Assembly (NCBI GenBank): GCA_029433345.1
Contig: JAQTHY010000001.1
Span: 1,550,001-1,614,000 of the forward strand
DNA from: Orbaceae bacterium ESL0727
Lineage (GTDB): Bacteria > Pseudomonadota > Gammaproteobacteria > Enterobacterales > Orbaceae
Length of the DNA: 64,000 nt
Reading direction: 5' to 3'
The notes beneath the pieces were generated by a model, which saw only the letters and a program-made list of their open reading frames with translations, was not told the origin of the DNA and made no database searches. This document shows, one piece after another, positions 7,869 to 17,308 of this stretch. Position 1 is the first letter of the stretch. Every line of letters starts with the position of its first letter. Made by a program: the position numbers and the translations under genes.

Positions 7869-10772
7869 TTATAATTTTTCGATTTCTAACCGCTGCTGTT
7901 GCAGTTTTATTTTATCTTCTTTATACGCTTCACGCTTTTCTTTTTCTTTGGCAACCACCGCTTCGGGCGCTTTATCGACAAAGCTTGCATTAGCCAGTTT
8001 ATTGTCTATGCGCGATATTTCGTTATTAACGCGATCAATTTCTTTATCTAATCTGGCCAGTTCGTCGGTTTTATTGATTAATCCAGCCATTGGGATTAGC
8101 AGTTCAGCACCTTCAGCAAGTTTAGTGACTGACAACGGTCCTTTATCACCCGGCTCTAAAATCACAATTTCGGATAAGCGGGCTAGTGATTCGATAAAGA
8201 GGATATTATCGCTGACAATGCGATGTACTTCAGGCGATGCGTCGCGAATTAATAACTGTAAAGGTTTGCTTGGTGCGATATTCATTTCTGCACGGATATT
8301 ACGCACAGCCACTATCGCGTCTTTAATCCACGTCATATCAGCAACCGCTTCATCATTTTGATATTTTAGATCAAAAGAGGGCATCGGTTGTAACATAATG
8401 GTATCGGCTTTGATTTTCATCAAACCTTTTACACTTTGCCAAATTGCTTCGGTAATAAATGGAATAAGTGGATGAGCAAGGCGTAATAGCGCTTCTAACA
8501 CGGTGATGAGTGTATGTCGTGCAGCGCGTTGTTCAGATGCGGTACCATTGGTAAGTGCAGATTTGGTTAATTCTAGATACCAATCACAAAATTGATTCCA
8601 CGTAAATTCATATAACGTATTTGCGGCTAAATCGAAACGGTAGGTATCGAATGCTTCGCGATAGGTTTTTACGGTTTGATTAAATTCGGCTAAAATCCAT
8701 TTGTCTGCCAATGAATAATCTAAATCACCGCCATTAAAGCCGCAATCATGACCTTCGGTATTCATTAACACATAACGACTTGCATTCCATAATTTGTTAC
8801 AGAAGTTACGATATCCTTCCAAACGTTTTAGATCCCAATTAATATCACGCCCGGTTGAGGCTAATGCGGCCAAGGTAAATCTGAGGGCATCGGTCCCGTG
8901 CGCTTCAATACCGTTAGGAAACTGTTTTTGGGTTCGTTTGGCTATTTTTTCGGCTAATTGTGGCTGCATCATATTGCCGGTTCGTTTCGCTAAAAGATCA
9001 TCTAACGAAATCCCATCAATCATATCTAATGGATCGATCACATTCCCTTTCGATTTGGACATTTTTTGTCCTTCTTCATCACGAATCAATCCGGTAACAT
9101 AGACGGTTTTGAATGGAACTTGTGGCTTGCCATCTTTATCTTTAATAAAGTGCATGGTCATCATAATCATTCTGGCCACCCAGAAAAAGATAATATCAAA
9201 GCCGGTGACCAACACATTGGTTGGATGGAAAGTGGCTAAATCGGTTGTTTCTTTTGGCCAACCTAACGTTGAAAATGTCCAGAGCGCGGACGAAAACCAG
9301 GTATCTAACACATCGTCATCTTGACGTAATTGAATATCATCGGCTAAATGATTTTCTTGCCGCACTTCGGCTTCATTACGACCAACATAGACATTGCCTT
9401 GCTGATCATACCAGGCGGGAATTCGATGTCCCCACCATAATTGTCGTGAAATACACCAATCTTGGATATCATTCATCCAGGAAAAATACATATTTTCGTA
9501 CTGTTTAGGGACAAAGGTAATATCACCGTTTTTAACTGCATCAATAGCTGGCTTAGCCAGTACTTTTGCTCTCACATACCATTGGTCGGTTAGCATCGGT
9601 TCGATTACCACACCGCCGCGATCGCCATAAGGAATAGTCAAATTATGGGGTTCGATTTTTTCTAAAATGCCTTGCGCTTCGCATGCGGCAACCACAGCTT
9701 TACGGGCGGCAAAACGTTCTAAATTCTGGAACTCTTTAGGTAATTCGGTCGAATAGACATCACTGATTTCGCCATTGGTATCAAACACTTCGGCTTGCGC
9801 ACGAATATCGCCGTCAAAGGTCAGAATATTGATCATCGGTAATTGGTGACGACGACCGACTTCGTAGTCGTTAAAATCATGCGCAGGGGTGATTTTAACG
9901 CAGCCGGTCCCTTTGGTCATATCGGCATGTTCATCGCCGACAATTGGAATACGTCGTCCGACCAACGGTAAAATCACAAATTTACCAATCAAATCTTTAT
10001 AACGCGGATCATTAGGATTGACCGCCACAGCTGTATCACCGAACAGTGTTTCTGGACGTGTTGTGGCAACGACGAGATAATCTTTTCCGTCTGCTGTTTG
10101 GGCACCATCGGCAAGAGGATAACGGAGATGCCACATGGATCCTTTCACTTCGCGATTTTCAACTTCGAGATCCGAAATAGCCGTCCGTAATTTTGGATCC
10201 CAATTGACTAATCGTTTGCCGCGATAAATCAGATCTTCTTGATAAAGGCGGACAAAGACTTCTTTTACGGCGTTTGACAAACCGTCATCCATGGTGAATC
10301 GTTCGCGATCCCAATCGACAGAATCACCTAGGCGACGCATCTGTTTAGTAATGTTACCCCCTGATTCAGCTTTCCATTGCCAAATCTTATCGATAAAGGC
10401 TTCTCGGCCATAATCATGTCGTGTTTTATTTTCTTCAGCAGCAATTTTACGTTCCACCACCATTTGTGTCGCAATGCCGGCATGATCGGTTCCTGATTGC
10501 CATAAGGTATTGTCGCCTTGCATACGGTGATAGCGGATCAGCGCATCCATAATCGTTTGTTGGAATGCATGCCCCATATGCAAACTACCCGTCACATTAG
10601 GTGGCGGAATCGCTATGCAGTAGCTAGATTGGCGTGTATCACCATTCGGTTTGAAATAACCACTGGTTTCCCAATGCTGATAAATAGGTTGCTCGATAGC
10701 GTGTGGATTATAAGTTTTATCTTTTATAGAATCGTTTTTTATAAAAGCGTCGTTTAATGTATCGTTATTCAT
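7869..10772 (-). CDS. valS: Valine--tRNA ligase
   Basis: Class I aminoacyl-tRNA synthetase charging tRNA-Val. The HIGH motif appears as HMGH (residues 65-68, within [15 protein letters not shown]) and the KMSKS loop as [12 protein letters not shown] near residue 570. The editing domain between them and the C-terminal coiled coil ([17 protein letters not shown]...) are intact. At 967 residues it exceeds E. coli (951) mainly because of an N-terminal extension: residues 2-17 ([16 protein letters not shown]) look like tandem copies of a 15-18 bp unit before the conserved [16 protein letters not shown]. The ribosome site for this start is distant, but no later ATG precedes the conserved region. 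It is divergent from recR across 262 nt. Confidence 0.97.
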   Translation of the reverse strand: MNNDTLNDAFIKNDSIKDKTYNPHAIEQPIYQHWETSGYFKPNGDTRQSSYCIAIPPPNVTGSLHMGHAFQQTIMDALIRYHRMQGDNTLWQSGTDHAGIATQMVVERKIAAEENKTRHDYGREAFIDKIWQWKAESGGNITKQMRRLGDSVDWDRERFTMDDGLSNAVKEVFVRLYQEDLIYRGKRLVNWDPKLRTAISDLEVENREVKGSMWHLRYPLADGAQTADGKDYLVVATTRPETLFGDTAVAVNPNDPRYKDLIGKFVILPLVGRRIPIVGDEHADMTKGTGCVKITPAHDFNDYEVGRRHQLPMINILTFDGDIRAQAEVFDTNGEISDVYSTELPKEFQNLERFAARKAVVAACEAQGILEKIEPHNLTIPYGDRGGVVIEPMLTDQWYVRAKVLAKPAIDAVKNGDITFVPKQYENMYFSWMNDIQDWCISRQLWWGHRIPAWYDQQGNVYVGRNEAEVRQENHLADDIQLRQDDDVLDTWFSSALWTFSTLGWPKETTDLATFHPTNVLVTGFDIIFFWVARMIMMTMHFIKDKDGKPQVPFKTVYVTGLIRDEEGQKMSKSKGNVIDPLDMIDGISLDDLLAKRTGNMMQPQLAEKIAKRTQKQFPNGIEAHGTDALRFTLAALASTGRDINWDLKRLEGYRNFCNKLWNASRYVLMNTEGHDCGFNGGDLDYSLADKWILAEFNQTVKTYREAFDTYRFDLAANTLYEFTWNQFCDWYLELTKSALTNGTASEQRAARHTLITVLEALLRLAHPLIPFITEAIWQSVKGLMKIKADTIMLQPMPSFDLKYQNDEAVADMTWIKDAIVAVRNIRAEMNIAPSKPLQLLIRDASPEVHRIVSDNILFIESLARLSEIVILEPGDKGPLSVTKLAEGAELLIPMAGLINKTDELARLDKEIDRVNNEISRIDNKLANASFVDKAPEAVVAKEKEKREAYKEDKIKLQQQRLEIEKL

Positions 10773-11034
10773 AACAATGATAGGATCCTGAGTCGAGAAA
10801 AATTGCCTCTATTTTACGATAATTTAGCGTAACAATAAATTGTGGTGCAGTAGATAAAATCATATTTTATGCCTAAACGTGCAGTTTTTTAGATAAAATG
10901 TCTAGATTAGCTTGATAAAATGGTAAGGCTAACTGCGATAAGCGGATTGAAATGATAGGTAATGGCTGTTTCGATTTTTGCTTAAACGCGGTATCATTAA
11001 CGTTTATTTTTATTAGCATAACCCGATCAAATAC

Positions 11035-11640
11035 ATGCAAATTAGTCCGTTATTAGAATCCTTAATGGAAGCACTGCGTTGCCTACCTGGCGTCGGACCC
11101 AAATCCGCACAACGTATGGCGTTTCATTTATTACAACGTGATCGTCAAGGTGGCATTAAATTGGCACACGTTTTACATGAAGCGATGATTAACATTAGTC
11201 ATTGCCAAGCTTGCCGAACCTTTACTGAACAAGATATCTGCACAATTTGCGCCAATGTGCGTCGTCAAGAAAATGGACAACTCTGTGTGGTGGAAACGCC
11301 GGCAGATATTGTGGCGATTGAGCAGACTGGCCAATACAGTGGGCGTTATTTTGTGCTATTAGGTCATCTTTCCCCCTTAGATGGTATTGGCCCGACTGAT
11401 ATTGGTTTAGATCTTTTGAAAGAAAGATTAGCAACGGAGGCGATTAGCGAAGTGATTTTAGCCACCAATCCGACGGTTGAAGGTGATGCGACGGCTAACT
11501 ATATTGCTCAGATGTGTAGTGAATTTGATATTATGGCGACCCGTATTGCCCATGGCGTACCTGTCGGGGGCGAACTCGAAATGGTTGACGGCACGACGTT
11601 GTCACACTCTTTTGTTGGACGCCAGAAGATCACATTTTAG
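11035..11640 (+). CDS. recR: Recombination mediator RecR
   Basis: Works with RecO and RecF to load RecA at single-strand gaps. The 201-residue protein has a helix-hairpin-helix near residues 12-27 ([17 protein letters not shown]), a four-cysteine zinc finger (C57, C60, C69, C72), and a Toprim domain from about residue 81 containing [12 protein letters not shown] and [11 protein letters not shown]. The conserved [20 protein letters not shown] tail is present. Unlike E. coli, dnaX and ybaB are not upstream; it is divergent from valS and followed after 24 nt by a HAD phosphatase. Confidence 0.97.
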   Translation: MQISPLLESLMEALRCLPGVGPKSAQRMAFHLLQRDRQGGIKLAHVLHEAMINISHCQACRTFTEQDICTICANVRRQENGQLCVVETPADIVAIEQTGQYSGRYFVLLGHLSPLDGIGPTDIGLDLLKERLATEAISEVILATNPTVEGDATANYIAQMCSEFDIMATRIAHGVPVGGELEMVDGTTLSHSFVGRQKITF

Positions 11641-11664
11641 ACAATCTTGTAAAGGATGATTATT

Positions 11665-12486
11665 ATGAAATATAAAGCTGTTGCTTTCGATATGGATGGC
11701 ACATTACTAGCAAGTAATCGCCTCATTTTACCCGAAACGGCGCAAGCCATCGCCAAAGTACAGGCGCAGGGGATAAAAGTGATTTTAGTGTCAGGTCGTC
11801 ACCATAGTGTTATTTATCCTTATTATTATGATCTTAAGTTAACCACACCGGCTATCTGTTGTAATGGTAGCTATTTGTATGATTTTAATAAAAAACAGTA
11901 TTTCGACGCCAGTTCACTCAGTAAAGCGCAAGCCAGAAAATTATTAACACTGGTGAATCAATACCGTATTCATACCTTAATTTATACCGATACGAATATG
12001 ACCTACGAAGTGCTTGATGATCATCTCGAAGGGCTGTTTAAATGGGCAGCTACATTGCCGGCATTCCTCCAACCACATATCGAAAAAGTGGCGAGCTTTG
12101 AAGCGGTGATTGAGCAGTCGGCGGAGATTTTCAAGTTTGCAACCAGCTCACATGATATTCCCGCTTTAAAAGCATTTAGTGCAGCCGTAGAAGCCGATGG
12201 TGAGTTTTCGTGTGAATGGTCATGGGTTAATCGTGCTGATGTGGCGTTAAAAGGCAATACTAAAGGTCACGGTTTAGCACATTGGGCTAAACATGAGCAG
12301 ATTGATTTGCGCGAAATCGTCGCATTTGGCGATAGCTATAATGATTTAAGTATGTTGAAAATAGCGGGATTAGGTATTGCCATGGGGAATGCCGATGCCG
12401 AAGTGAAAGCGGGCGCGGATTATGCGATTGGTGATAATAATCAAGCAAGTATTGCCGCCGAGTTGACTAAACTCTTCTTATCATAA
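11665..12486 (+). CDS. ybhA: HAD-family phosphatase, YbhA-type (pyridoxal phosphate phosphatase)
   Basis: Cof-type haloacid dehalogenase phosphatase. The closest family I recognise is E. coli YbhA, reported to dephosphorylate pyridoxal phosphate and other sugar phosphates. The nucleophile motif DMDGTLL (Asp9, Asp11), the motif II region VSGRHH, and the C-terminal metal-binding FGDSYNDLSML are intact. YbhA-like blocks include TPAICCNGSYLYD and CEWSWVNRADVALKGNTKGHGL. The fourth in-frame codon ATG was chosen as start because AAAGGA precedes it by 8-10 nt. It probably shares a transcript with recR. An intrinsic terminator follows. Confidence 0.85.
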   Translation: MKYKAVAFDMDGTLLASNRLILPETAQAIAKVQAQGIKVILVSGRHHSVIYPYYYDLKLTTPAICCNGSYLYDFNKKQYFDASSLSKAQARKLLTLVNQYRIHTLIYTDTNMTYEVLDDHLEGLFKWAATLPAFLQPHIEKVASFEAVIEQSAEIFKFATSSHDIPALKAFSAAVEADGEFSCEWSWVNRADVALKGNTKGHGLAHWAKHEQIDLREIVAFGDSYNDLSMLKIAGLGIAMGNADAEVKAGADYAIGDNNQASIAAELTKLFLS

Positions 12487-12518
12487 TCGCATTACACCTA
12501 TTTTTTTACACATATCAA

Positions 12519-12553
12519 AGCTTGATAGAGTCAGTTCCTATCAGGCTTTTTTT
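12519..12553 (+). terminator. Rho-independent terminator after ybhA-like gene
   Basis: Stem AGCTTGATAG/CTATCAGGCT (one G-U pair), a 9-nt loop, then a run of seven T starting within the stem end. It lies 33 nt past the phosphatase stop and ends the recR-ybhA unit before ydiJ. Confidence 0.85.
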
Positions 12554-12616
12554 GACGATTGATAAAGGTTGGATTAGAATTGTGCTATCATTTTTATTGG
12601 ATAAAATGTGGGCTAT

Positions 12617-15600
12617 ATGATTCCTAAACTTTCGACTTCTCACAAGCTCAATCCGCAACTCGATCAAGTCACTTTGCGCTATTTAGCTTCACTCAAACAG
12701 GCGGGCTTTACCGGTGATATTGGGCACGATTACGCAACTCGCTTAAGTATGGCAACTGATAACAGCATCTATCAATTATTACCGCAAGCTGTCTTATTCC
12801 CCCGTAATCGTCATGATGTGCAATTAATCGCGCACGTGGCTAACCAAATTGACTTTACCGCTCTTACCTTTACGCCGCGCGGTGGTGGCACGGGTACCAA
12901 TGGGCAATCATTGACCGACGGTATCGTGGTTGATCTGTCACGTTATATGAATCATATTTTAGATCTCAATCTTAGTGAAGGGTGGGTAAAAGTCGAAGCG
13001 GGGGTGATTAAAGATCAGCTCAATCAATATCTCAAACCCTATGGTTACTTTTTTTGCCCTGAATTATCTACCAGTAATCGCGCAACTATTGGTGGCATGA
13101 TTAATACCGATGCATCGGGGCAAGGATCGATGGTATATGGTAAGACGTCAGATCATGTGTTAGCACTGAATCTGGTCCTGATGAATGGCGAATTGTTAGA
13201 AACGGGTAAGAAAACCGTTGCCGAAGCGGAAGCATTAGCGAAGTCATCGCCGATTTATCGCACTGTTTTTGATTACTGTAAAGATCATCGTGACCTTATT
13301 TTACAAAAATTCCCTCGCCTAAATCGCTTTTTGACCGGTTATGATTTAAAACATGTTTTTAATGATCGTGGTGATGAATTTGATTTAACGCGTATTATTA
13401 CCGGTAGTGAAGGGTCGTTAGCCTGGGTGACAGAAGCAAAATTACACATTATTCCGCTGCCTAAATACCGTTTTTTGGTGACGATAAAATATGATTCTTT
13501 CCACTCCGCGCTCAGTAATGCCCCTTTTTTAGTGAAAGCCGAGGCGTTATCGGTAGAAACGGTTGATTCTAAAGTATTAGGATTGGCGAAAGACGATATT
13601 ATTTGGCAATCGATAAGTGATCTGATAACCGATGTGGCTGATCATGAGATGCAGGGTATTAATATTGTTGAATTTTCGGGCAATGATTATGCGCTTGTCA
13701 AAGGGAAAGTTGACGCTTTATGTCAACAGTTAAATCAACTGATGCTTGATCATTCATTTGGCATTATTGGTTACCAAACCTGTGATCAACTTAGCCAAAT
13801 TGAAAAAATCTATGCCATGCGGAAAAAAGCGGTTGGCTTATTGGGGAATGTGAAAGGTGTGCAAAAACCGATTCCCTTTGTCGAAGATACCTGTGTGCCC
13901 CCAGAACATTTGACTGAGTATATTACCGAATTTCGGGCTTTATTAGATAGCTACCACCTTACCTACGGTATGTTTGGTCATGTTGACTCTGGGGTGTTAC
14001 ATGTGCGCCCAGCCTTGGATATGTGTGATCCTGAACAAGAAAAGTGGGTAAAACAGATTTCAGATCAGGTGGTGGCGTTAACGGCCAAATATGGCGGATT
14101 ACTGTGGGGCGAACATGGTAAAGGGTTTCGCAGTCAATATAGCCCACAATTTTTTGGTCCAGAACTCTATCGTGGTCTGCGCATTATCAAAACGGCATTC
14201 GATCCCAATAACCGGCTCAATCCCGGTAAAATTTGTACGCCATTAGGTAAGGATGATGATCTACGCTCGATAACGGCGACGACACGCGGTTTTTATGATA
14301 GGCAGATTCCATTGAATGTAAAACAGCATTTCCGCGGTGTGACGGAATGTAATGGTAATGGGCTCTGTTTTAATTTCGATGTGAATAGCCCGATGTGCCC
14401 ATCAATGAAATTGTCATCAAATCGCGTCTATTCGCCAAAAGGACGTGCCGCCTTAATGCGTGAATGGTTACGTTTGATGATTGACGCAGGTGTGGATGAA
14501 GCCGAGCTTGATGCATTATTCCCAAAATCGCAGGGATCATTAGCTGGATTAGCGAAAAAAATCCTCTATACATGGCGCGCTAAACAGGGCGAATATGATT
14601 TTTCACACGAAGTGAAAGATTCCATGGCGCACTGTCTCTCTTGTAAAGCGTGTGCCACTCAGTGTCCGATTAAGATTGATGTGCCCGAGTTTAAGGCACG
14701 ATTTTTACAACTTTACCATACCCGTTATTTACGACCTGTTCGTGATTATTTGGTTGGCTATATCGAATCTTATCTCCCTATCATGGCTAAGGCACCCCGT
14801 TTTTTTAACTTTTTTATGAAAATGCCGGCTACTGAATATCTCACTCGCAAAACAGTTGGTATGGCAAATCTCCCGCTGTTATCTACACCAACGCTAAAAC
14901 AGCAGCTGGTTGGACATAGTTCGGCCAATATCAAACTGGCGCAGTTACGACAATTATCAGCGAACGAAAAACGGCAATATCTGTTGATTGTACAAGATCC
15001 ATTTACCAGCTATTACGACGCAAAAGTGGTGTATGATTTTGTCTGTCTGGTGGAGAAATTAGGCTTTAAGCCGGTGTTGTTGCCATTTATTCCTAATGGC
15101 AAACCGCAACATATCAAAGGCTTTCTAAAACAGTTTAGTCAAACTGCACAAACAGCGTCAGCAGCGTTATCCGAGATTGCTGAATTGGGTATACCGATGG
15201 TCGGAGTAGATCCCGCCTTAGTGCTCTGTTACCGCGATGAATATAAACGGATTTTCCACGAAAAAATAGCTAATTTTCGCGTGCTATTGACGCATGAATG
15301 GTTAATCACTTTGCTGGATCAGTTATCCCGTCATGCTAAAGAAAATCAGACTGAATCAGCATCCAATTGGTATCTGCTGGGGCATTGTAGCGAAACCACA
15401 CAATTACCGGCCAGCAACCAGCAATGGCAACAAATTTTTGCGCGTGTGGGCGCTAAGTTGACTGTCGTCAATGTTGGTTGTTGTGGCATGGCAGGGACCT
15501 ATGGTCATGAAGTGAATAATCTTGATGCATCTAAACAGCTCTACCAACTGTCTTGGCAAAAAGCGTTAGCTATGCATCCTATTGATCACTGCTTAACCAC

Positions 15601-15694
15601 CGGTTATTCTTGCCGTAGCCAAGTCAAACATTTTGATAAACAGATCCTAAAACATCCTGTCCAAGCGTTATTAGAATTGATCTCAGCAAATTAA
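12617..15694 (+). CDS. ydiJ: FAD/Fe-S oxidoreductase YdiJ (D-2-hydroxyglutarate dehydrogenase type)
   Basis: Large flavin and iron-sulfur oxidoreductase; E. coli YdiJ has been reported to oxidise D-2-hydroxyglutarate. An N-terminal FAD-binding PCMH domain shows PRGGGTGTNGQ near residue 90 and PELSTSNRATIGGMINTDASGQG near 150. The FAD-linked oxidase C-terminal domain includes MFGHVDSGVLHVRPALDM. A ferredoxin-like region has CNGNGLCFNFD...MCPS near 580-600 and CLSCKACATQCPIKID near 670. The C-terminal CCGMAGTYGHE near 960 is the cysteine-rich (CCG) domain. The ATG giving MIPKL was chosen over an upstream GTG because it aligns with the E. coli start. Length is 1025 residues against 1018 in E. 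coli. Confidence 0.95.
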   Translation: MIPKLSTSHKLNPQLDQVTLRYLASLKQAGFTGDIGHDYATRLSMATDNSIYQLLPQAVLFPRNRHDVQLIAHVANQIDFTALTFTPRGGGTGTNGQSLTDGIVVDLSRYMNHILDLNLSEGWVKVEAGVIKDQLNQYLKPYGYFFCPELSTSNRATIGGMINTDASGQGSMVYGKTSDHVLALNLVLMNGELLETGKKTVAEAEALAKSSPIYRTVFDYCKDHRDLILQKFPRLNRFLTGYDLKHVFNDRGDEFDLTRIITGSEGSLAWVTEAKLHIIPLPKYRFLVTIKYDSFHSALSNAPFLVKAEALSVETVDSKVLGLAKDDIIWQSISDLITDVADHEMQGINIVEFSGNDYALVKGKVDALCQQLNQLMLDHSFGIIGYQTCDQLSQIEKIYAMRKKAVGLLGNVKGVQKPIPFVEDTCVPPEHLTEYITEFRALLDSYHLTYGMFGHVDSGVLHVRPALDMCDPEQEKWVKQISDQVVALTAKYGGLLWGEHGKGFRSQYSPQFFGPELYRGLRIIKTAFDPNNRLNPGKICTPLGKDDDLRSITATTRGFYDRQIPLNVKQHFRGVTECNGNGLCFNFDVNSPMCPSMKLSSNRVYSPKGRAALMREWLRLMIDAGVDEAELDALFPKSQGSLAGLAKKILYTWRAKQGEYDFSHEVKDSMAHCLSCKACATQCPIKIDVPEFKARFLQLYHTRYLRPVRDYLVGYIESYLPIMAKAPRFFNFFMKMPATEYLTRKTVGMANLPLLSTPTLKQQLVGHSSANIKLAQLRQLSANEKRQYLLIVQDPFTSYYDAKVVYDFVCLVEKLGFKPVLLPFIPNGKPQHIKGFLKQFSQTAQTASAALSEIAELGIPMVGVDPALVLCYRDEYKRIFHEKIANFRVLLTHEWLITLLDQLSRHAKENQTESASNWYLLGHCSETTQLPASNQQWQQIFARVGAKLTVVNVGCCGMAGTYGHEVNNLDASKQLYQLSWQKALAMHPIDHCLTTGYSCRSQVKHFDKQILKHPVQALLELISAN

Positions 15695-15709
15695 GGTTAT
15701 TTTATAAAG

Positions 15710-15739
15710 TTTAAGAACTATACTACGTTTGTGTCAAAT
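15710..15739 (+). repeat. Dispersed 30-bp motif, copy after ydiJ
   Basis: Matches the motif that begins TTTCAGAACTAC and ends TTTATGTCAAAT, with a few substitutions (here TTTAAGAACTATACTACG then TTTGTGTCAAAT). It begins 15 nt after the ydiJ stop codon. Confidence 0.7.
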
Positions 15740-15920
15740 TTTTAGCGATGAATTCTCTGCACAGCATAGCTAAATACCGCGGGTCATCACTCGCGGTTCA
15801 GTGTCTTAACCTGTCATAAAAACAAATTATACAAACAATGCATGCAGATAAGCGATGGGAATAATCAGCAACTTCTTTATCTATTAAAGCTATACAAAAT
15901 CGTTAAATGTTATATGATTA

Positions 15921-15935
15921 GGAATGATTCTTATT
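15921..15935. promoter_or_regulatory. Candidate Fur box upstream of the esterase gene
   Basis: GGAATGATTCTTATT; its reverse complement AATAAGAATCATTCC matches about 12 of 15 positions of a Fur half-and-a-half site. It lies 28 nt before the start codon. It is weaker than the two boxes upstream of the neighbouring receptors. Confidence 0.5.
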
Positions 15936-15962
15936 ACTGATTTTTAGGATTTAGGCAAACTT

Positions 15963-16973
15963 ATGTATCGTATTGTTTTCAATGCTTTTATTGTTGTTAT
16001 GACGTTATTATTAATAGGTTGCCATACCGATGTGACGCATCAGCAAGTTTCGCTGAATAGACCTCATATGATAAATAGATCCCAGATTATGCATAAACCC
16101 ATGATACCGACAAAATCCTCTTTAGCCAGTGTACCCAATTCTCAGGTAGAGCGTTTCCATTCTAAGCGGATTGGGGATTATAAAATCACCACTTATTGGC
16201 CGAATAAACCGGCTCCGCAAGAAGGCTGGCCAGTCATTTATCTATTGGATGGCGATAGCTATTTTTTTGCTGCTTATAATATGATAACGGCACAAGTGTG
16301 CGATCGCTGTGTCATTCAAGACGGGGTTGTGGTTGCGATTGATTATTTTGGTAAGTCCAGACGTTCATTAGATTATTTGCCCAAACCGGATCAGTTGACG
16401 GCCGAAATTCTGCCTAATGGGCAAGTGAATATACCAGAAGCTTACGGTGGCGCAGATGATTTTTGGAATTTCATGGAGCAAGAACTCAAACCCGCGATTG
16501 AAAAACACTTTGCGATCAATAAAAATAGACAAACGCTGTATGGCCATTCTTATGGCGGAATATGGGCGTTACATGCGCTGGTCACCAAACCCATAACCTA
16601 TAATACCTATGTGATTTCCAGTCCATCGATGTGGTTTAGTGGCGGCTATATGTTTAAGGAAGTTGAACAGTTTGTGGTAGATAAATCGCGTCCAACTTTA
16701 ACAGCGCCAGTTAATCTTTTATTATCTGTCGGTGGTGATGAACAGTCGTTAATTCCTATCGAAAAACAGTATCCACTTGGCAAGCAAAAAATGCTGTTAA
16801 AACATAGACAAAATCGCAAAATGGTCGATTCTGCTACACAATTATCCACGATTTTCCATCAAGCCAATATCACTAATTTACATGTAAATTATGTTATTTA
16901 TCCGCATCAGACCCATAAAACAGTCCAGTTTGTATCGTTACAAGATGGTATCCAAGTCGGTTTTGCTAATTAA
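15963..16973 (+). CDS. Lipoprotein alpha/beta-hydrolase, IroE-like siderophore esterase
   Basis: Predicted serine esterase of the IroE/BesA group (COG2819), which hydrolyses catecholate siderophore lactones. The N-terminus has a hydrophobic stretch ending in lipobox LIGC with Cys20, so it is probably a membrane-anchored periplasmic lipoprotein. The nucleophile elbow is GHSYGG with Ser196. WPVIYLLDGDSYFFAAY near residues 89-105 and a late His in YPHQTHKTV near 310-317 complete the expected fold. AGG 7 nt upstream supports the start. Two FepA/IroN-type receptors follow on the same strand, and a weaker Fur-like site precedes it; together these suggest iron-regulated siderophore processing. The exact substrate is inferred. 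Confidence 0.75.
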   Translation: MYRIVFNAFIVVMTLLLIGCHTDVTHQQVSLNRPHMINRSQIMHKPMIPTKSSLASVPNSQVERFHSKRIGDYKITTYWPNKPAPQEGWPVIYLLDGDSYFFAAYNMITAQVCDRCVIQDGVVVAIDYFGKSRRSLDYLPKPDQLTAEILPNGQVNIPEAYGGADDFWNFMEQELKPAIEKHFAINKNRQTLYGHSYGGIWALHALVTKPITYNTYVISSPSMWFSGGYMFKEVEQFVVDKSRPTLTAPVNLLLSVGGDEQSLIPIEKQYPLGKQKMLLKHRQNRKMVDSATQLSTIFHQANITNLHVNYVIYPHQTHKTVQFVSLQDGIQVGFAN

Positions 16974-17078
16974 GCGTTATTATGGCTTTAACGTAGCTAA
17001 CCGGATAAGGTTCTGTTTTTAAAATAAACAACTAAGTCAGTTTTTTGTAAAGTTTATTTACATTTTAGCAATTATACT

Positions 17079-17100
17079 GATAATGAGAACGATTATCATT
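17079..17100. promoter_or_regulatory. Fur box upstream of first receptor
   Basis: GATAATGAGAACGATTATC followed by ATT closely matches the Fur consensus GATAATGATAATCATTATC. It lies about 210 nt upstream of the receptor start, inside a 335-nt gap (16974-17308) that otherwise shows only AT-rich leader sequence. The surrounding sequence resembles the region before the second receptor, so the control region was duplicated with the gene. Confidence 0.85.
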
Positions 17101-17308
17101 GTAAATGGCGCCAGCTATTGTGCATTATATTGTGGTGAATATCGGGCATAAGACGTTGCTTTATGCCTATTTTATTTTGCTTATTGCAAATGCGCATGAT
17201 TATCACTGCGATCATAATGGCAACTAAAACCCTAATCATAAACATTAATCAACATATAAATATAAAAATAGACGCAATCATAAATCATATAACGATAGGA
17301 TAAACTGA

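Noticed and set aside
7810-8361. 183-residue frame antisense to the valS 3' end
   Set aside because: Entirely opposite a well-conserved coding region; Ser-rich translation is typical of antisense frames and there is no supporting start signal.
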